A DNA stretch of 56,780 bases from contig NZ_JBHSMT010000024.1 of NCBI RefSeq assembly GCF_042654985.1, forward strand, positions 1 to 56,780, read 5' to 3'. A model generated the notes under the pieces. That model worked only from the letters and a program-made list of their open reading frames with translations, was not told the origin of the DNA and ran no database searches. Position numbers and translations under genes: made by a program. This document shows positions 9,800 through 18,029 of the stretch, in pieces. Source of the stretch: Paraherbaspirillum soli. GTDB lineage: Bacteria > Pseudomonadota > Gammaproteobacteria > Burkholderiales > Burkholderiaceae_D. Each line of letters starts with the position of its first letter. Position 1 is the stretch's first letter.

Positions 9800-11086
9800 A
9801 TGGTTTCCGCTACCCATCGTGCGATCGACGCCGTCTGGCGGATCGAGTCCGCCAGGATCATTGCCGCTCTGGCGCGGATGTTGCGAGATGTCGGTCTGGC
9901 CGAGGAGTTGGCGCAGGACGCTTTGGTCACCGCGCTCGAGCGCTGGCCGGAGTCGGGCATTCCGGACAACCCGGGTGCCTGGCTCATGGCCGCCGCCAAG
10001 CATCGCGCGATCGACCGGCTGCGTCACAGCAAGCTGCTTGAGAGCAAGCACCAGGAGCTCGGGCGCGAGCTGGAAGTCCAGCAAGAGTTGGCGGCGGCCG
10101 ATTTTGAGGCTGCAATCGACAATGCGATCGACGATGACATCGGCGACGATTTGCTGCGGCTGGTATTCACGGCTTGTCATCCGGTGCTGCCGTCCGAGGC
10201 GCGGGTGGCGCTCACGCTGCGCTTGCTGGGCGGCTTGACGACCGACGAGATTGCGCGCGCTTTCCTGATCCCGGAGCCGACTGTCGCCCAGCGCATCGTC
10301 CGCGCCAAACGCACCCTGAGCGAGGCAAAAGTCCCGTTCGAAGTCCCGCGCGCAGACCAGCTGGCCGATCGCTTGTCCTCGGTGCTCCAGGTGCTCTACC
10401 TGATTTTCAACGAAGGTTATTCGGCCACTGCCGGCGACGATTGGATGCGGCCAACCTTGTGCGAAGAGGCCTTGCGGCTAGGGCGTATCCTGGCCGAGCT
10501 GATGTCGCAGGAGCCGGAGGTGCATGGTCTGGTCGCGCTGATGGAAATCCAGGCCTCGCGCACGCGTGCCCGGATCGGCCCGACTGGTGTGCCGGTACTG
10601 TTGCTGGACCAGGACCGCGGGCGCTGGGATCAATTGCTGATCCGGCGCGGTCTGGCGGCGCTGGCCCGGGCCGAGCAACTCGGCGGCGCGTTCGGCCCGT
10701 ATGCATTGCAGGCCGCGATCGCAGCCTGTCACGCGCGTGCGCTTACCCCGGAACAGACCGACTGGGTGCGCATCGCAGCCCTCTACGATGCGCTGGCCCA
10801 GTTGGCGCCGTCACCGGTCGTCGAGTTGAATCGGGCAGTCGCGCTCGCGATGGCGTTCGGTCCGGCCGCCGGCCTGGAACTGGTCGATGCGCTGCGCTCG
10901 GAGCCGTCGCTCAAGGGCTACCACTTGTTGCCGAGCGTGCGCGGCGACTTGCTGGCAAAGCTCGGCCGCTTCGACCAGGCAGCGGCGGAGTTCGAGCACG
11001 CGGCAGCGCTCACGCGCAACGTCCGCGAGCGCGAGTTGCTGCTGGCGCGCGCGCAAGCCTGTGCACGCGGATCGGCAGCGCACTAG
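9800..11086 (+). CDS. RNA polymerase ECF sigma factor, ECF42-like, with C-terminal extension
   Basis: A 428-residue sigma factor. Region 2 is near residues 10-80 (ARMLRDVGLAEELAQDALVTALERW, then GAWLMAAAKHRAIDRLR). Region 4 is near 125-185 (VALTLRLLGGLTTDEIARAFLIPEPTVAQRIVRAKRTL). About 230 further residues follow, with the signature FNEGYSATAGDDW and TPR-like helices (RGLAALARAEQLGGAFGPYALQAAIAACHARA). This layout without an anti-sigma gene fits ECF42, in which the C-terminal extension is thought to control activity. It is last in the DGPF-SRPBCC-VOC module. A GTG codon directly precedes the chosen ATG and is an equally possible start. Confidence 0.92.
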   Translation: MVSATHRAIDAVWRIESARIIAALARMLRDVGLAEELAQDALVTALERWPESGIPDNPGAWLMAAAKHRAIDRLRHSKLLESKHQELGRELEVQQELAAADFEAAIDNAIDDDIGDDLLRLVFTACHPVLPSEARVALTLRLLGGLTTDEIARAFLIPEPTVAQRIVRAKRTLSEAKVPFEVPRADQLADRLSSVLQVLYLIFNEGYSATAGDDWMRPTLCEEALRLGRILAELMSQEPEVHGLVALMEIQASRTRARIGPTGVPVLLLDQDRGRWDQLLIRRGLAALARAEQLGGAFGPYALQAAIAACHARALTPEQTDWVRIAALYDALAQLAPSPVVELNRAVALAMAFGPAAGLELVDALRSEPSLKGYHLLPSVRGDLLAKLGRFDQAAAEFEHAAALTRNVRERELLLARAQACARGSAAH

Positions 11087-11284
11087 CCGCACTGAGTCGG
11101 CGTCAACCGCTTGGCTTAACGCTTCGGCCCAATCCAGCCGCCTTGATGGCCGGCGACATTCTTCCTATTTGCAACAAACGCGATAATTTTTTGTTTCGGC
11201 ATATCAAAATTCCGCATTTTTTCATCACATTCAAGTATATTTCCTTGTGGAAACAGAAAAACTATTACTTACCATGGAGATGAA

Positions 11285-12502
11285 ATGCAAAAACGCAGTA
11301 TGTTGGGCTTCACTGTTTGTCTGGCAGCATTAGGGTTTAGCGGAATCGCATCGGCCGAACTGCCGCCCATCAAGATCGGCGTCATCGGTCCTATCACCGG
11401 ACCGTCGTCCGACATGGGGCAGAGCATGATAGGCGGTGCCCGGGTATTTCTTGCCGACATCAATCAGGTGGGCGGGGTCCTGGGCCGACGGATCGAACTG
11501 GTCGAGCGTGACGACCATGCAAAACCGGAAGTCGGGGTTGCCATGGCCAAGGAAATGATCGAAAAGGAAAAAGTGGTCGCGGTGGTCGGTTTGGCCAATA
11601 CCGGCGTCGCGCTGCCTACGGCAAAAGTTTTCCAGGAAGCCAAGATCCCGTTGATCGTGACCGGCGCCACCGGCGCCACGATTACCAAGTCCTTCATGCC
11701 GCCGGCTTATCCGGTCAGCTATGTGTTCCGCACTTCCGCCAGCGACGCCCTACAGCCGATCGTGATCCTCAACGATGTGATCGACCGCCGCAAGATCGAC
11801 AAGATCGCGCTGCTGCATGATGACAGCCCGTATGGCCAGTTCGGCAAGCAAAGCATGCTGGCGGAACTCGCACGGCGCCGGATCAAGCCGGTCGTGGTGG
11901 AGAGTTTCAAGGTCGGCGATCAAGACATGACGACACAGCTGCAACATGCCAAAGAGAGCGGCGCGCAGGCGATCGTGATGTACTGCCTCGCCCCCGAGGG
12001 CGCGATGGTCGTGAAGAGCGCGGAAAAACTGAAGATGAAACTGCCGATGGTCGGGCCTTGGGGCTTGTCGCAGCAGACATTCATCGACAAGGCCGGCCAA
12101 GGAGCGGAAGGCGTGCGCAGCTCGGTGACGTTCATCGAAAACGAATTGAGTTCGGTCAGCAACCAGTTCTCGCTGACCTACCGAAAGGTCAACCGGACCA
12201 ACCACATTCCGTCCGCGGTGGCCGCTGCTCAAACCTATGACGCACTGCGTTTGATTACGCTGGCGATGTTCCAGGCGAACTCGGAGGACGGAGCGAAGAT
12301 CAAGGATGCGCTGGAAAACTTGACCCAGCACACAACATCCACCATCGTTTCGCGTTACTACAAACCGTTCTCGCCGACCGACCATGAAGCGATCGACCTG
12401 AACATGGTCGTCATGGGTGAGATCCGCAACGGCAAAGTGGCTTATGCCTACAAGGAAGACGCCAGCAGCGGATCGATCACGCGCATGAAGAAAGCCCAGT
12501 AA
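11285..12502 (+). CDS. Periplasmic branched-chain amino-acid-type ABC substrate-binding protein
   Basis: A 405-residue protein with a signal peptide ending near ASA (residue 24). It then has a type I periplasmic binding fold of the LivJ/LivK family: IKIGVIGPITGPSSDMGQSMIGGARVFLADINQVGGVLG, and later VVGLANTGVALPTAKVFQEAKIPLIVTGATGA. Family members bind branched-chain amino acids, aromatic acids, urea or amides. No permease or ATPase gene is adjacent, so it is an orphan binding protein that either joins a transporter encoded elsewhere or serves as a sensor ligand-binder. The Shine-Dalgarno GGAGATGAA precedes the ATG. The 198-bp upstream gap is AT-rich and likely holds its own promoter. Confidence 0.9.
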   Translation: MQKRSMLGFTVCLAALGFSGIASAELPPIKIGVIGPITGPSSDMGQSMIGGARVFLADINQVGGVLGRRIELVERDDHAKPEVGVAMAKEMIEKEKVVAVVGLANTGVALPTAKVFQEAKIPLIVTGATGATITKSFMPPAYPVSYVFRTSASDALQPIVILNDVIDRRKIDKIALLHDDSPYGQFGKQSMLAELARRRIKPVVVESFKVGDQDMTTQLQHAKESGAQAIVMYCLAPEGAMVVKSAEKLKMKLPMVGPWGLSQQTFIDKAGQGAEGVRSSVTFIENELSSVSNQFSLTYRKVNRTNHIPSAVAAAQTYDALRLITLAMFQANSEDGAKIKDALENLTQHTTSTIVSRYYKPFSPTDHEAIDLNMVVMGEIRNGKVAYAYKEDASSGSITRMKKAQ

Positions 12503-12592
12503 GTCCAATCCAGGGTCCGCCGGCATCAACGCTGGCGGACCGGGTCTCATTGCTAGCATGGCTATGCGATTTACCGCGAAAGAACCGTAGCG

Positions 12593-13225
12593 ATGCTTGT
12601 AGATCCCCCAGTCTGTCCCGAGTATTGCAGCGATGCGCTACAAGTCGATATGGTCGATGGCTTGGTCGAGCACGGCTGGTCGCAGCAAAACATTTTCCTG
12701 CCGGAACAGCTGAGGCTCGCGCTGGCGGCGGAATGCCGTCTGTTGAGCGGGAACGGCGCGTTGAAATTGGCCGCCGTAGGTCGTGGCGCGCAGCGAGCGC
12801 TGCAGCCGGATATCCGCAGCGACCGGATTCTATGGCTGCAAGCCGGACAGTCCGCGGCCTGCGACGATTATCTGCAACTCATGGAGAGCTTGCGGGTGAC
12901 GCTGAACCGACGGCTCTATCTCGGGCTGGACGAGTATGAAAGCCACTTTGCGTTTTACGCGCCGGGTGCTTCTTACCTCAAACATCTGGATCGTTTTCGC
13001 GACGACGGCTGCCGCACGGTGTCGGTCGTGATTTATCTCAATCAAGATTGGTTGCCGGAGCAGGGTGGGGCGTTGCGCCTGCATCCGGATGGCGAGTGCG
13101 CGCAGGATATTTCGCCGATAGGCAGCCGGATGGTGCTGTTTCTGTCGGCCGAGATGCTGCACGAAGTATTGCCGGCGACCCGCGATCGGCTGTCGCTGGC
13201 AGGATGGTTCAGGCGGCGCCCCTGA
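12593..13225 (+). CDS. 2-oxoglutarate/Fe(II)-dependent dioxygenase, prolyl-4-hydroxylase-like
   Basis: A 210-residue cytosolic enzyme of the SM-20/EGLN-like 2OG-Fe(II) group. The iron-binding HxD is in YLKHLDRFRDDG and the distal His is in SAEMLHEVLPATRDRLSLAGW. The arginine that binds 2-oxoglutarate is in the same segment (RDRLS). The strand SVVIYLNQDWLPEQGGALRLHPD is typical of bacterial prolyl-hydroxylase homologues. Possible substrates include protein prolyl residues such as those of EF-Tu, but this is inference. The gene is monocistronic between the binding-protein gene and the convergent PhnD-rhodanese gene. Confidence 0.88.
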   Translation: MLVDPPVCPEYCSDALQVDMVDGLVEHGWSQQNIFLPEQLRLALAAECRLLSGNGALKLAAVGRGAQRALQPDIRSDRILWLQAGQSAACDDYLQLMESLRVTLNRRLYLGLDEYESHFAFYAPGASYLKHLDRFRDDGCRTVSVVIYLNQDWLPEQGGALRLHPDGECAQDISPIGSRMVLFLSAEMLHEVLPATRDRLSLAGWFRRRP

Positions 13226-13266
13226 CCACAGAGTGCCGCCTCAACAGGCTCTAGCGTAATTTCACT

Positions 13267-14439
13267 TCACTTGCTGCTGCCTGTGCCTGCAACTGGCCGC
13301 GATTGTTCCTGCCATTCCGGTTCGCCGCCGCGGAACCAGTAGACCTGTTTCATGCCGTTTGCCAGCGCAATTTTCGACGCCTTGTAGGATTTCCAGCATT
13401 CCGGACCGTTGCAGAAAAAGATGGTCGGCTTGTCTTTGGGCAGCGCTGTAATTGCGCTGAAATCATCCAGGGCGGAATCGAAATCGCGGTCCTTCAGGCT
13501 CCGTTCGACATAGGGAGCGTTGATGGAGCCCGTTATATGCGCCAGCTGATATTCCTTCGGCGTGCGGGTATCGACCGCCACTGCGCCGTTCGCCATCAGC
13601 TTGACTACTTCGCTCGCCGTTACCCGCTGCACACCGCTGAGGCTGGCCGGCGTCAAAATGCCGAGCGAAGCGATATATCGATACTGTTCTTCATCGGCGG
13701 CGGTGGTGAGTTGGAGCTTGCCGATGCCGCTGCTGTTGGTGTCGAACGAGGTGATCCATTTCAATAACTTCTTGCGATCGCCTTCCGCCAGGTTCTTGCG
13801 CACCATCAGCGCCATGCCTTCCGGCACCGGGCGGCTGGTTTTCAGGATGGCTGCGACGCCGGGATGGGAACTGATCCAGGTCTGCGCCTCTGCCTGTTCG
13901 GCGACGGTAACGTCGGCCAGGTTGGAGGCCAGCGCAAACAAGCCGGCGCCGCTGGTCTTGCCATACACCGTCTGCTTGAACGACTTGCTACTGAAGCCGG
14001 CTTCGGTCAGCAACCCCTTGGCCAGGTAGGCGCGTACCGAATCCTGCTGCGTCAGGTACAAACGCTTGCCGGCGATGTCTTCGATGCGGGCAATTTCCTT
14101 GCGCGCTACCAGCACGTAGCTAGCGTTCTTGGGGTCGCGCGCAATGAGTTGATAGTTGTGGCTGACAGCGGAAGCGGTCACATGGGGAGGGGCGATGATC
14201 GCATCGTTTTCCTGGGTCCGCGAAGCGCGCATCGCATCGGTCAGGTTGGTGGTCTGATTGAGGGAAACCTTGGTGCCAAGCGCCGCCGACAAGGAAGGTG
14301 CGGCAGCCACGCCGAAAGCCATATCCTGTTTGCCTGAGTCGTCGGCCGGATCGAAACCCAGCAGTATTTTGAATTCAGCCGCAGCGGTCAACGGCAACAA
14401 CAACGCACAACAAAATCCTGCAGCTCTTGCAAATTTCAT
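13267..14439 (-). CDS. Fusion of PhnD-like periplasmic binding domain and rhodanese domain
   Basis: A 390-residue secreted protein. A signal peptide (MKFARAAGFCCALLLPLTAAA) is followed by a PhnD/phosphonate-binding-like type II periplasmic fold at about 24-245 (KILLGFDPADDSGKQDMAFGV, and NDAIIAPPHVTASAVSHNYQLIARD). A rhodanese domain covers about 265-385: VDTRTPKEYQLAHITGSINAPY, then a cysteine-bearing loop CNGPECWKS. The start at 14439 is preceded by AGGAG; an in-frame TTG further upstream would destroy the signal peptide. It is divergent from the sulfite dehydrogenase genes. The combination suggests a periplasmic protein that binds an oxyanion or sulfur compound and carries a sulfur-transfer cysteine, but no function is established. 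Confidence 0.82.
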   Translation of the reverse strand: MKFARAAGFCCALLLPLTAAAEFKILLGFDPADDSGKQDMAFGVAAAPSLSAALGTKVSLNQTTNLTDAMRASRTQENDAIIAPPHVTASAVSHNYQLIARDPKNASYVLVARKEIARIEDIAGKRLYLTQQDSVRAYLAKGLLTEAGFSSKSFKQTVYGKTSGAGLFALASNLADVTVAEQAEAQTWISSHPGVAAILKTSRPVPEGMALMVRKNLAEGDRKKLLKWITSFDTNSSGIGKLQLTTAADEEQYRYIASLGILTPASLSGVQRVTASEVVKLMANGAVAVDTRTPKEYQLAHITGSINAPYVERSLKDRDFDSALDDFSAITALPKDKPTIFFCNGPECWKSYKASKIALANGMKQVYWFRGGEPEWQEQSRPVAGTGSSK

Positions 14440-14671
14440 CAAAAAAACTCCTGAGGTATCGATACCGGTTGGAAAATCTGTACGTAATTTCAATAAGGCA
14501 ACTTTCAATTATCGCATGGAATTATTACGAATTTGTTACCTACTGGAAAAATCCGACAAACGGGTTTGGCGCCAGGCTTCTAGCTATTTGACAGGTAGGT
14601 ATTAGCTTTGCAATTTGCTTTACGAGTTGGCATTATCAGAATAAAGTTCACGTCGCATTTCTCGACGGAAA

Positions 14672-14812
14672 GGCACCTCTAAAAACCGTAGCGAGCGGCC
14701 CAAGGTCGGGTCGACGAAGTTGCAACACCTGCAGCCGTACGGAGCGGGCGAGCATCACAGGCCCGAGATTGGCGGGCTTGCCAAACCCTGCAGTAGGTTT
14801 TTCGAGGTGCCC
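14672..14812. repeat. Palindromic intergenic repeat, family CTCTAAAAACC, copy 1
   Basis: A 141-bp element whose ends are imperfect inverted repeats: GGCACCTCTAAAAACC at the left and GGTTTTTCGAGGTGCC at the right, one mismatch. The interior shares long stretches with the second copy at 38957-39085, including GTTGCAACACCTGCAGCC and GAGCATCACA. It fills most of the 427-bp gap between the PhnD-rhodanese gene and sorA. No coding function is evident. The rest of the gap (14440-14671) is AT-rich and likely regulatory. Confidence 0.75.
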
Positions 14813-14866
14813 GGAAAGCAAACTCAGTTCGGATGATGACAACAACATTGGTATCAGGAGACAACC

Positions 14867-16099
14867 ATGAAATTCGATGAAGGCCACGCCGCATTTCGCC
14901 GTCGCAAATTCCTGCAACAGGCGGGGCTGGCGGCAACCGCACTGGCCGTTGCGCCGTTGCGCAGCATGGCGGCAGCCAGCGCCAACATACCGGTCGATAA
15001 CGGTGAACGCGAGCTGATCGCGTATCCGCAAAAGCGTCCGCTGATGCGCATCACGACCCGCCCGCCGCATCTCGAAACGCCTTTTAGCGTGTTTAACGAA
15101 GGACCGTTTACAGCGAACGACGCCTTCTTTGTCCGCTACCACCTGGCCAATATCCCGACCGCGATTGATGCCGATACCTATCGCTTGAAGATTAGCGGCC
15201 GGGTGACGCGCGAACTATCGCTGTCGCTGGCGGAACTCAAAGCCCTGGCGCCGGCGGTCGAAGTGATCGCGGTCAATCAATGCTCCGGCAACAGTCGCGC
15301 CTTTTCGACGCCGCGGGTGTTTGGCGCGCAGCTCGGCAATGGCTCGATGGGAAATGCGCGCTGGGTCGGAGTGCCGCTGAGGGCGGTGCTGGACCATGCC
15401 GGCGTGCTGGCCGACGCCAAACAGGTGAGTTTCAAAGGATTGGACGAACCGGTATTGCCGACCACGCCGGCTTTCGTCAAGGCGCTCGATATCGATCACG
15501 CGCTCAGCGGCGAGCCCATCATCGCCTGGGCCATGAACGGCACCGACATCCCGTTCCTGAACGGCTATCCGATCAAACTGATCGTGCCCGGCTATTTCGG
15601 TACTTATTGGATCAAGCACCTGAATCAAATCGAGGTGCTGGATCACGTCTATGACGGCTTTTTCATGGCCAAGGCGTATCGCGTGCCGGACAACGACTGC
15701 GCTTGCGTGCCAGCCGGCACCACGCCCGCCAAAACACGCCCGATCGCACGCCTGAAAGTGCGTTCCTTTATCACCAGCCTGGAAGATGGTTCCGTGGTGC
15801 GTGCCGGCCGCCGTCTGGAGTTGAAGGGGATCGCGTTCGATGGCGGCAGCGGCATCAAGGCCGTCGATATTTCGGACGATGGCGGTCAGACATGGAAGAG
15901 CGCGGTGCTGGGCCAGGATCTCGGAAAATATTCTTTCCGCGAATGGCGCATCGGCATGACGCCGGCGCGCAAGGGCGAGCTGAAATTGATGGTGCGGGCG
16001 ACCGCGCAAAGCGGCGAAATACAGCCGCTCGAAGCCAGCTGGAATCCGGCGGGCTACGCGCGCAACGTGATCGAAACCACCAAAATAACCGTCGCTTAG
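14867..16099 (+). CDS. sorA: Sulfite dehydrogenase, molybdopterin subunit (SorA/SoxC-like)
   Basis: A 410-residue periplasmic molybdoenzyme of the sulfite oxidase family. A twin-arginine signal (RRRKFLQQAGLAATALAVAP) explains export of the folded protein. The molybdenum-binding cysteine is in VIAVNQCSGNSRAFSTP (near residue 143), followed by RWVGVPLRAVLDHAG. The central WAMNGTDIPFLNGYPIKLIVPGYFG stretch is the family core, and the C-terminal third is the Ig-like dimerisation domain (GGSGIKAVDISDDGGQTWKSA). It would oxidise sulfite to sulfate and pass electrons to the cytochrome encoded 9 nt downstream. The SorAB arrangement is clear; SoxC, its paralogue in Sox systems, is a less likely name because no sox genes are present. 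Confidence 0.88.
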   Translation: MKFDEGHAAFRRRKFLQQAGLAATALAVAPLRSMAAASANIPVDNGERELIAYPQKRPLMRITTRPPHLETPFSVFNEGPFTANDAFFVRYHLANIPTAIDADTYRLKISGRVTRELSLSLAELKALAPAVEVIAVNQCSGNSRAFSTPRVFGAQLGNGSMGNARWVGVPLRAVLDHAGVLADAKQVSFKGLDEPVLPTTPAFVKALDIDHALSGEPIIAWAMNGTDIPFLNGYPIKLIVPGYFGTYWIKHLNQIEVLDHVYDGFFMAKAYRVPDNDCACVPAGTTPAKTRPIARLKVRSFITSLEDGSVVRAGRRLELKGIAFDGGSGIKAVDISDDGGQTWKSAVLGQDLGKYSFREWRIGMTPARKGELKLMVRATAQSGEIQPLEASWNPAGYARNVIETTKITVA

Positions 16100-16108
16100 G
16101 AGTTTGCA

Positions 16109-16762
16109 ATGAGAGTTCAAAAAACGGTAAAAACGCTGCTTGCCGGCGTTCTGGTCGGCGCCGCCTGGCTGGCCGCGAATACCCTTGCTGCGTCCCTGAG
16201 CATCAGCTTGCCGCCGGAGACCGCCAAACTTAAACCGTCCACCCATCCGGGTTATCTGATCGCGATGCAGAAGTGCGCGATTTGCCATTCTGCCGATTAC
16301 GTCAATCAGCAGCCCAGCAAAATGACCCTGACGCAATGGACGGCTGAAGTAGCGAAAATGAAGACCGCGTACGGTGCGCCGCTGAGCGACGATGATGTGA
16401 AACAAATCGGCGAATATCTGGCGACCACCTACGGCGACGCCAAGCTGGCGACAACCACAGCGGCTCCTCCAGCTGAGCCGGCAGCGGCGACGGTGTCAGC
16501 ACCGGCCAAGGCCGTCGATGTGATGGCCTTGCTCAACGCTAACGCCTGCCTCGCTTGCCATGCGATCGACAAGACCGAGGTGGGACCGGCCTATAAAGAT
16601 GTGGCTGCGCGTTATCAACACGACGCCCAGGCGCTGAGCAAGCTGGAGGTCAGCATACGCAATGGCGGCACCGGCAAATGGGGAGCGGCGCAGATGCCGC
16701 CATTTACTACCTTGAGTCAGGATGAAATCAGATTGCTGGCGCAATTCGTCTTAAAACAATAA
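16109..16762 (+). CDS. sorB: Diheme cytochrome c partner of sulfite dehydrogenase
   Basis: A 217-residue exported cytochrome with a signal peptide (ending near TLAAS). It has two heme sites: CAICH near residue 55 and CLACH near residue 148, separated by an Ala/Pro-rich linker (TTTAAPPAEPAAATVSAP). The second domain ends with a likely axial methionine in WGAAQMPPF. It is the electron acceptor of SorA by context: same strand, 9-nt gap, good ribosome site (TTAGGAGTTTGCA). The characterised SorB of Starkeya is a single-heme protein, so this is an extended version with one additional cytochrome domain; the symbol is given by position and role. Confidence 0.8.
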   Translation: MRVQKTVKTLLAGVLVGAAWLAANTLAASLSISLPPETAKLKPSTHPGYLIAMQKCAICHSADYVNQQPSKMTLTQWTAEVAKMKTAYGAPLSDDDVKQIGEYLATTYGDAKLATTTAAPPAEPAAATVSAPAKAVDVMALLNANACLACHAIDKTEVGPAYKDVAARYQHDAQALSKLEVSIRNGGTGKWGAAQMPPFTTLSQDEIRLLAQFVLKQ

Positions 16763-16763
16763 A

Positions 16764-16821
16764 CGATGCACTGCCAGACCGGCAGCCGGTATGAAATCGC
16801 CGGATGCCGGTCTGCACATCG
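16764..16821. terminator. Large hairpin between convergent sorB and SPFH genes
   Basis: CAGACCGGCA (16775-16784) pairs perfectly with TGCCGGTCTG (16805-16814). The outer CGATG/CATCG arms extend the stem, and an inner CCGG/CCGG pair lies in the loop. It sits between two convergent genes and lacks a marked T-run; it is probably a shared stop signal. Confidence 0.5.
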
Positions 16822-16833
16822 TGTCCGGTAATA

Positions 16834-17727
16834 CTATTGCTTCCCGAGTCCGATCATCATTGCTGTATTGGCGCCGGTAGCTGTGACCGGCAGCTTGCCA
16901 TCCCACTTCTCGATCCAGCGGGTTTGGTTCTTGACCTGAGCGGCTTCGGAACCATAGCGTTTAATGGCTTCGCCAACCACCGCCAGTGCGCGCGCATCGC
17001 CCTCGGCTTCGGCAATTTTTGCGTCCGATTTGCCTTTGGCAATGGCGACGGCGTTGGCCGCATCCGCCTGATTCTTGCGCAGCAAGGCCTCGGACTGCAA
17101 TGCCTCTTGCGTCGCCTGGATCTTGGCGTTGATCGAGTTCTGGATGTTGGCCGGCAACCTCAGTTCATTGATGAAGCCGAACTGTTCAACCAGCACCCCG
17201 TAAGAGGCAAGCTCGCGGTTGATCTCAGTGCGGACCTGCTCGGCCAGCTTGATCTTGCCTCCGGATAGCAGGCCCTCGGCGTCATATGCCGTGCCGTAGG
17301 CGTTCAAGGAGTTGCGAATGGCGTTGCGGATGATCTGCGAAGTGATTTCCTCGAAGCCGCGTTTGTATTTTTGATATAACGCTGGCGCTTTGCTGGGGTC
17401 GATGCCGTACGAGATGCTGACGTCGGCGTTGATTACGACGCCGGAAGCCACTTGAAAATTCATCGATTCGTTTTCGTTTCGGCCTTCTGTCAGCGACTTG
17501 GTCCATGCATAGGTCTGCGTGAAAGTTGGGAAATCCACTACCGTGGTGCCGAGTCCGATCAGGTGCCAGCCGCTGGTCAGCGGCGTCGGCTCCACACGGC
17601 CGTCGACCCGGTTGAATTCGACGCCGACGTGGTTGGCTGGAACCGATGCGATAAACGTGTGGGACAACACCCACAGCAGAATCAAAACCCCTACGGGGAG
17701 CACCGCTCGCTTGATAAATCCTTGCAT
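16834..17727 (-). CDS. SPFH/prohibitin-family membrane protein
   Basis: A 297-residue protein with one N-terminal transmembrane helix (RAVLPVGVLILLWVLSHTFIA) and an SPFH/Band 7 domain at about 28-200 (VPANHVGVEFNRVDGRVEPTPLTSGWHLI, later SISYGIDPSKAPALYQKYKRGFEEITSQIIRNAIRN). An Ala/Glu-rich coiled-coil segment follows (about 200-255: ATQEALQSEALLRKNQADAANAVAIAKGKSDAKIAEAEGDARAL). Such proteins form oligomeric rings on the membrane and regulate proteases or microdomains. The start at 17727 is chosen for the adjacent AGGAAG site. It is convergent with sorB and is probably unrelated to sulfite metabolism. Confidence 0.9.
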   Translation of the reverse strand: MQGFIKRAVLPVGVLILLWVLSHTFIASVPANHVGVEFNRVDGRVEPTPLTSGWHLIGLGTTVVDFPTFTQTYAWTKSLTEGRNENESMNFQVASGVVINADVSISYGIDPSKAPALYQKYKRGFEEITSQIIRNAIRNSLNAYGTAYDAEGLLSGGKIKLAEQVRTEINRELASYGVLVEQFGFINELRLPANIQNSINAKIQATQEALQSEALLRKNQADAANAVAIAKGKSDAKIAEAEGDARALAVVGEAIKRYGSEAAQVKNQTRWIEKWDGKLPVTATGANTAMMIGLGKQ

Positions 17728-17872
17728 CTTGTTCTTCCTGCGCCTGTACCCGGCGTACGGTGGATTCAAGTGAATCCAGGCAAGAATTGTAAGCGAAACT
17801 TTCTACTGGGAAAGTGTCGTTCAAAAGCATTGTTCAGGCGCTTTTGTCCGAATTGCTTTCCGCATTGTTCAA

Positions 17873-18029
17873 GTGGACTGTAACAATAGATTCGAAAGTG
17901 CCTTTCGCGCACCCGACGCGCATGGCGGCGTTGCAAATGCTCGCGATAGCCCACTATCGCTGTGCTGTGCGCCTTGCCCTGCACGCCGGGTGCGCGCCTT
18001 TCACTTCCGAATCCACTGTTACAGTCCAC
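17873..18029. repeat. 157-bp imperfect inverted-repeat element next to aidB
   Basis: The arms start with a perfect 13-bp terminal inverted repeat (GTGGACTGTAACA) and stay largely complementary inward (GATTCG-AAGTG, GCGCACCCG). The centre is a perfect 7-bp hairpin GCGATAG-CCCA-CTATCGC. The right terminal base is also the last base of the aidB stop codon (TAG at 18031-18029). It has the architecture of a non-autonomous miniature element or a stable RNA hairpin; no transposase is seen. It would fold into a long hairpin in the 3' end of the aidB transcript. Confidence 0.75.
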
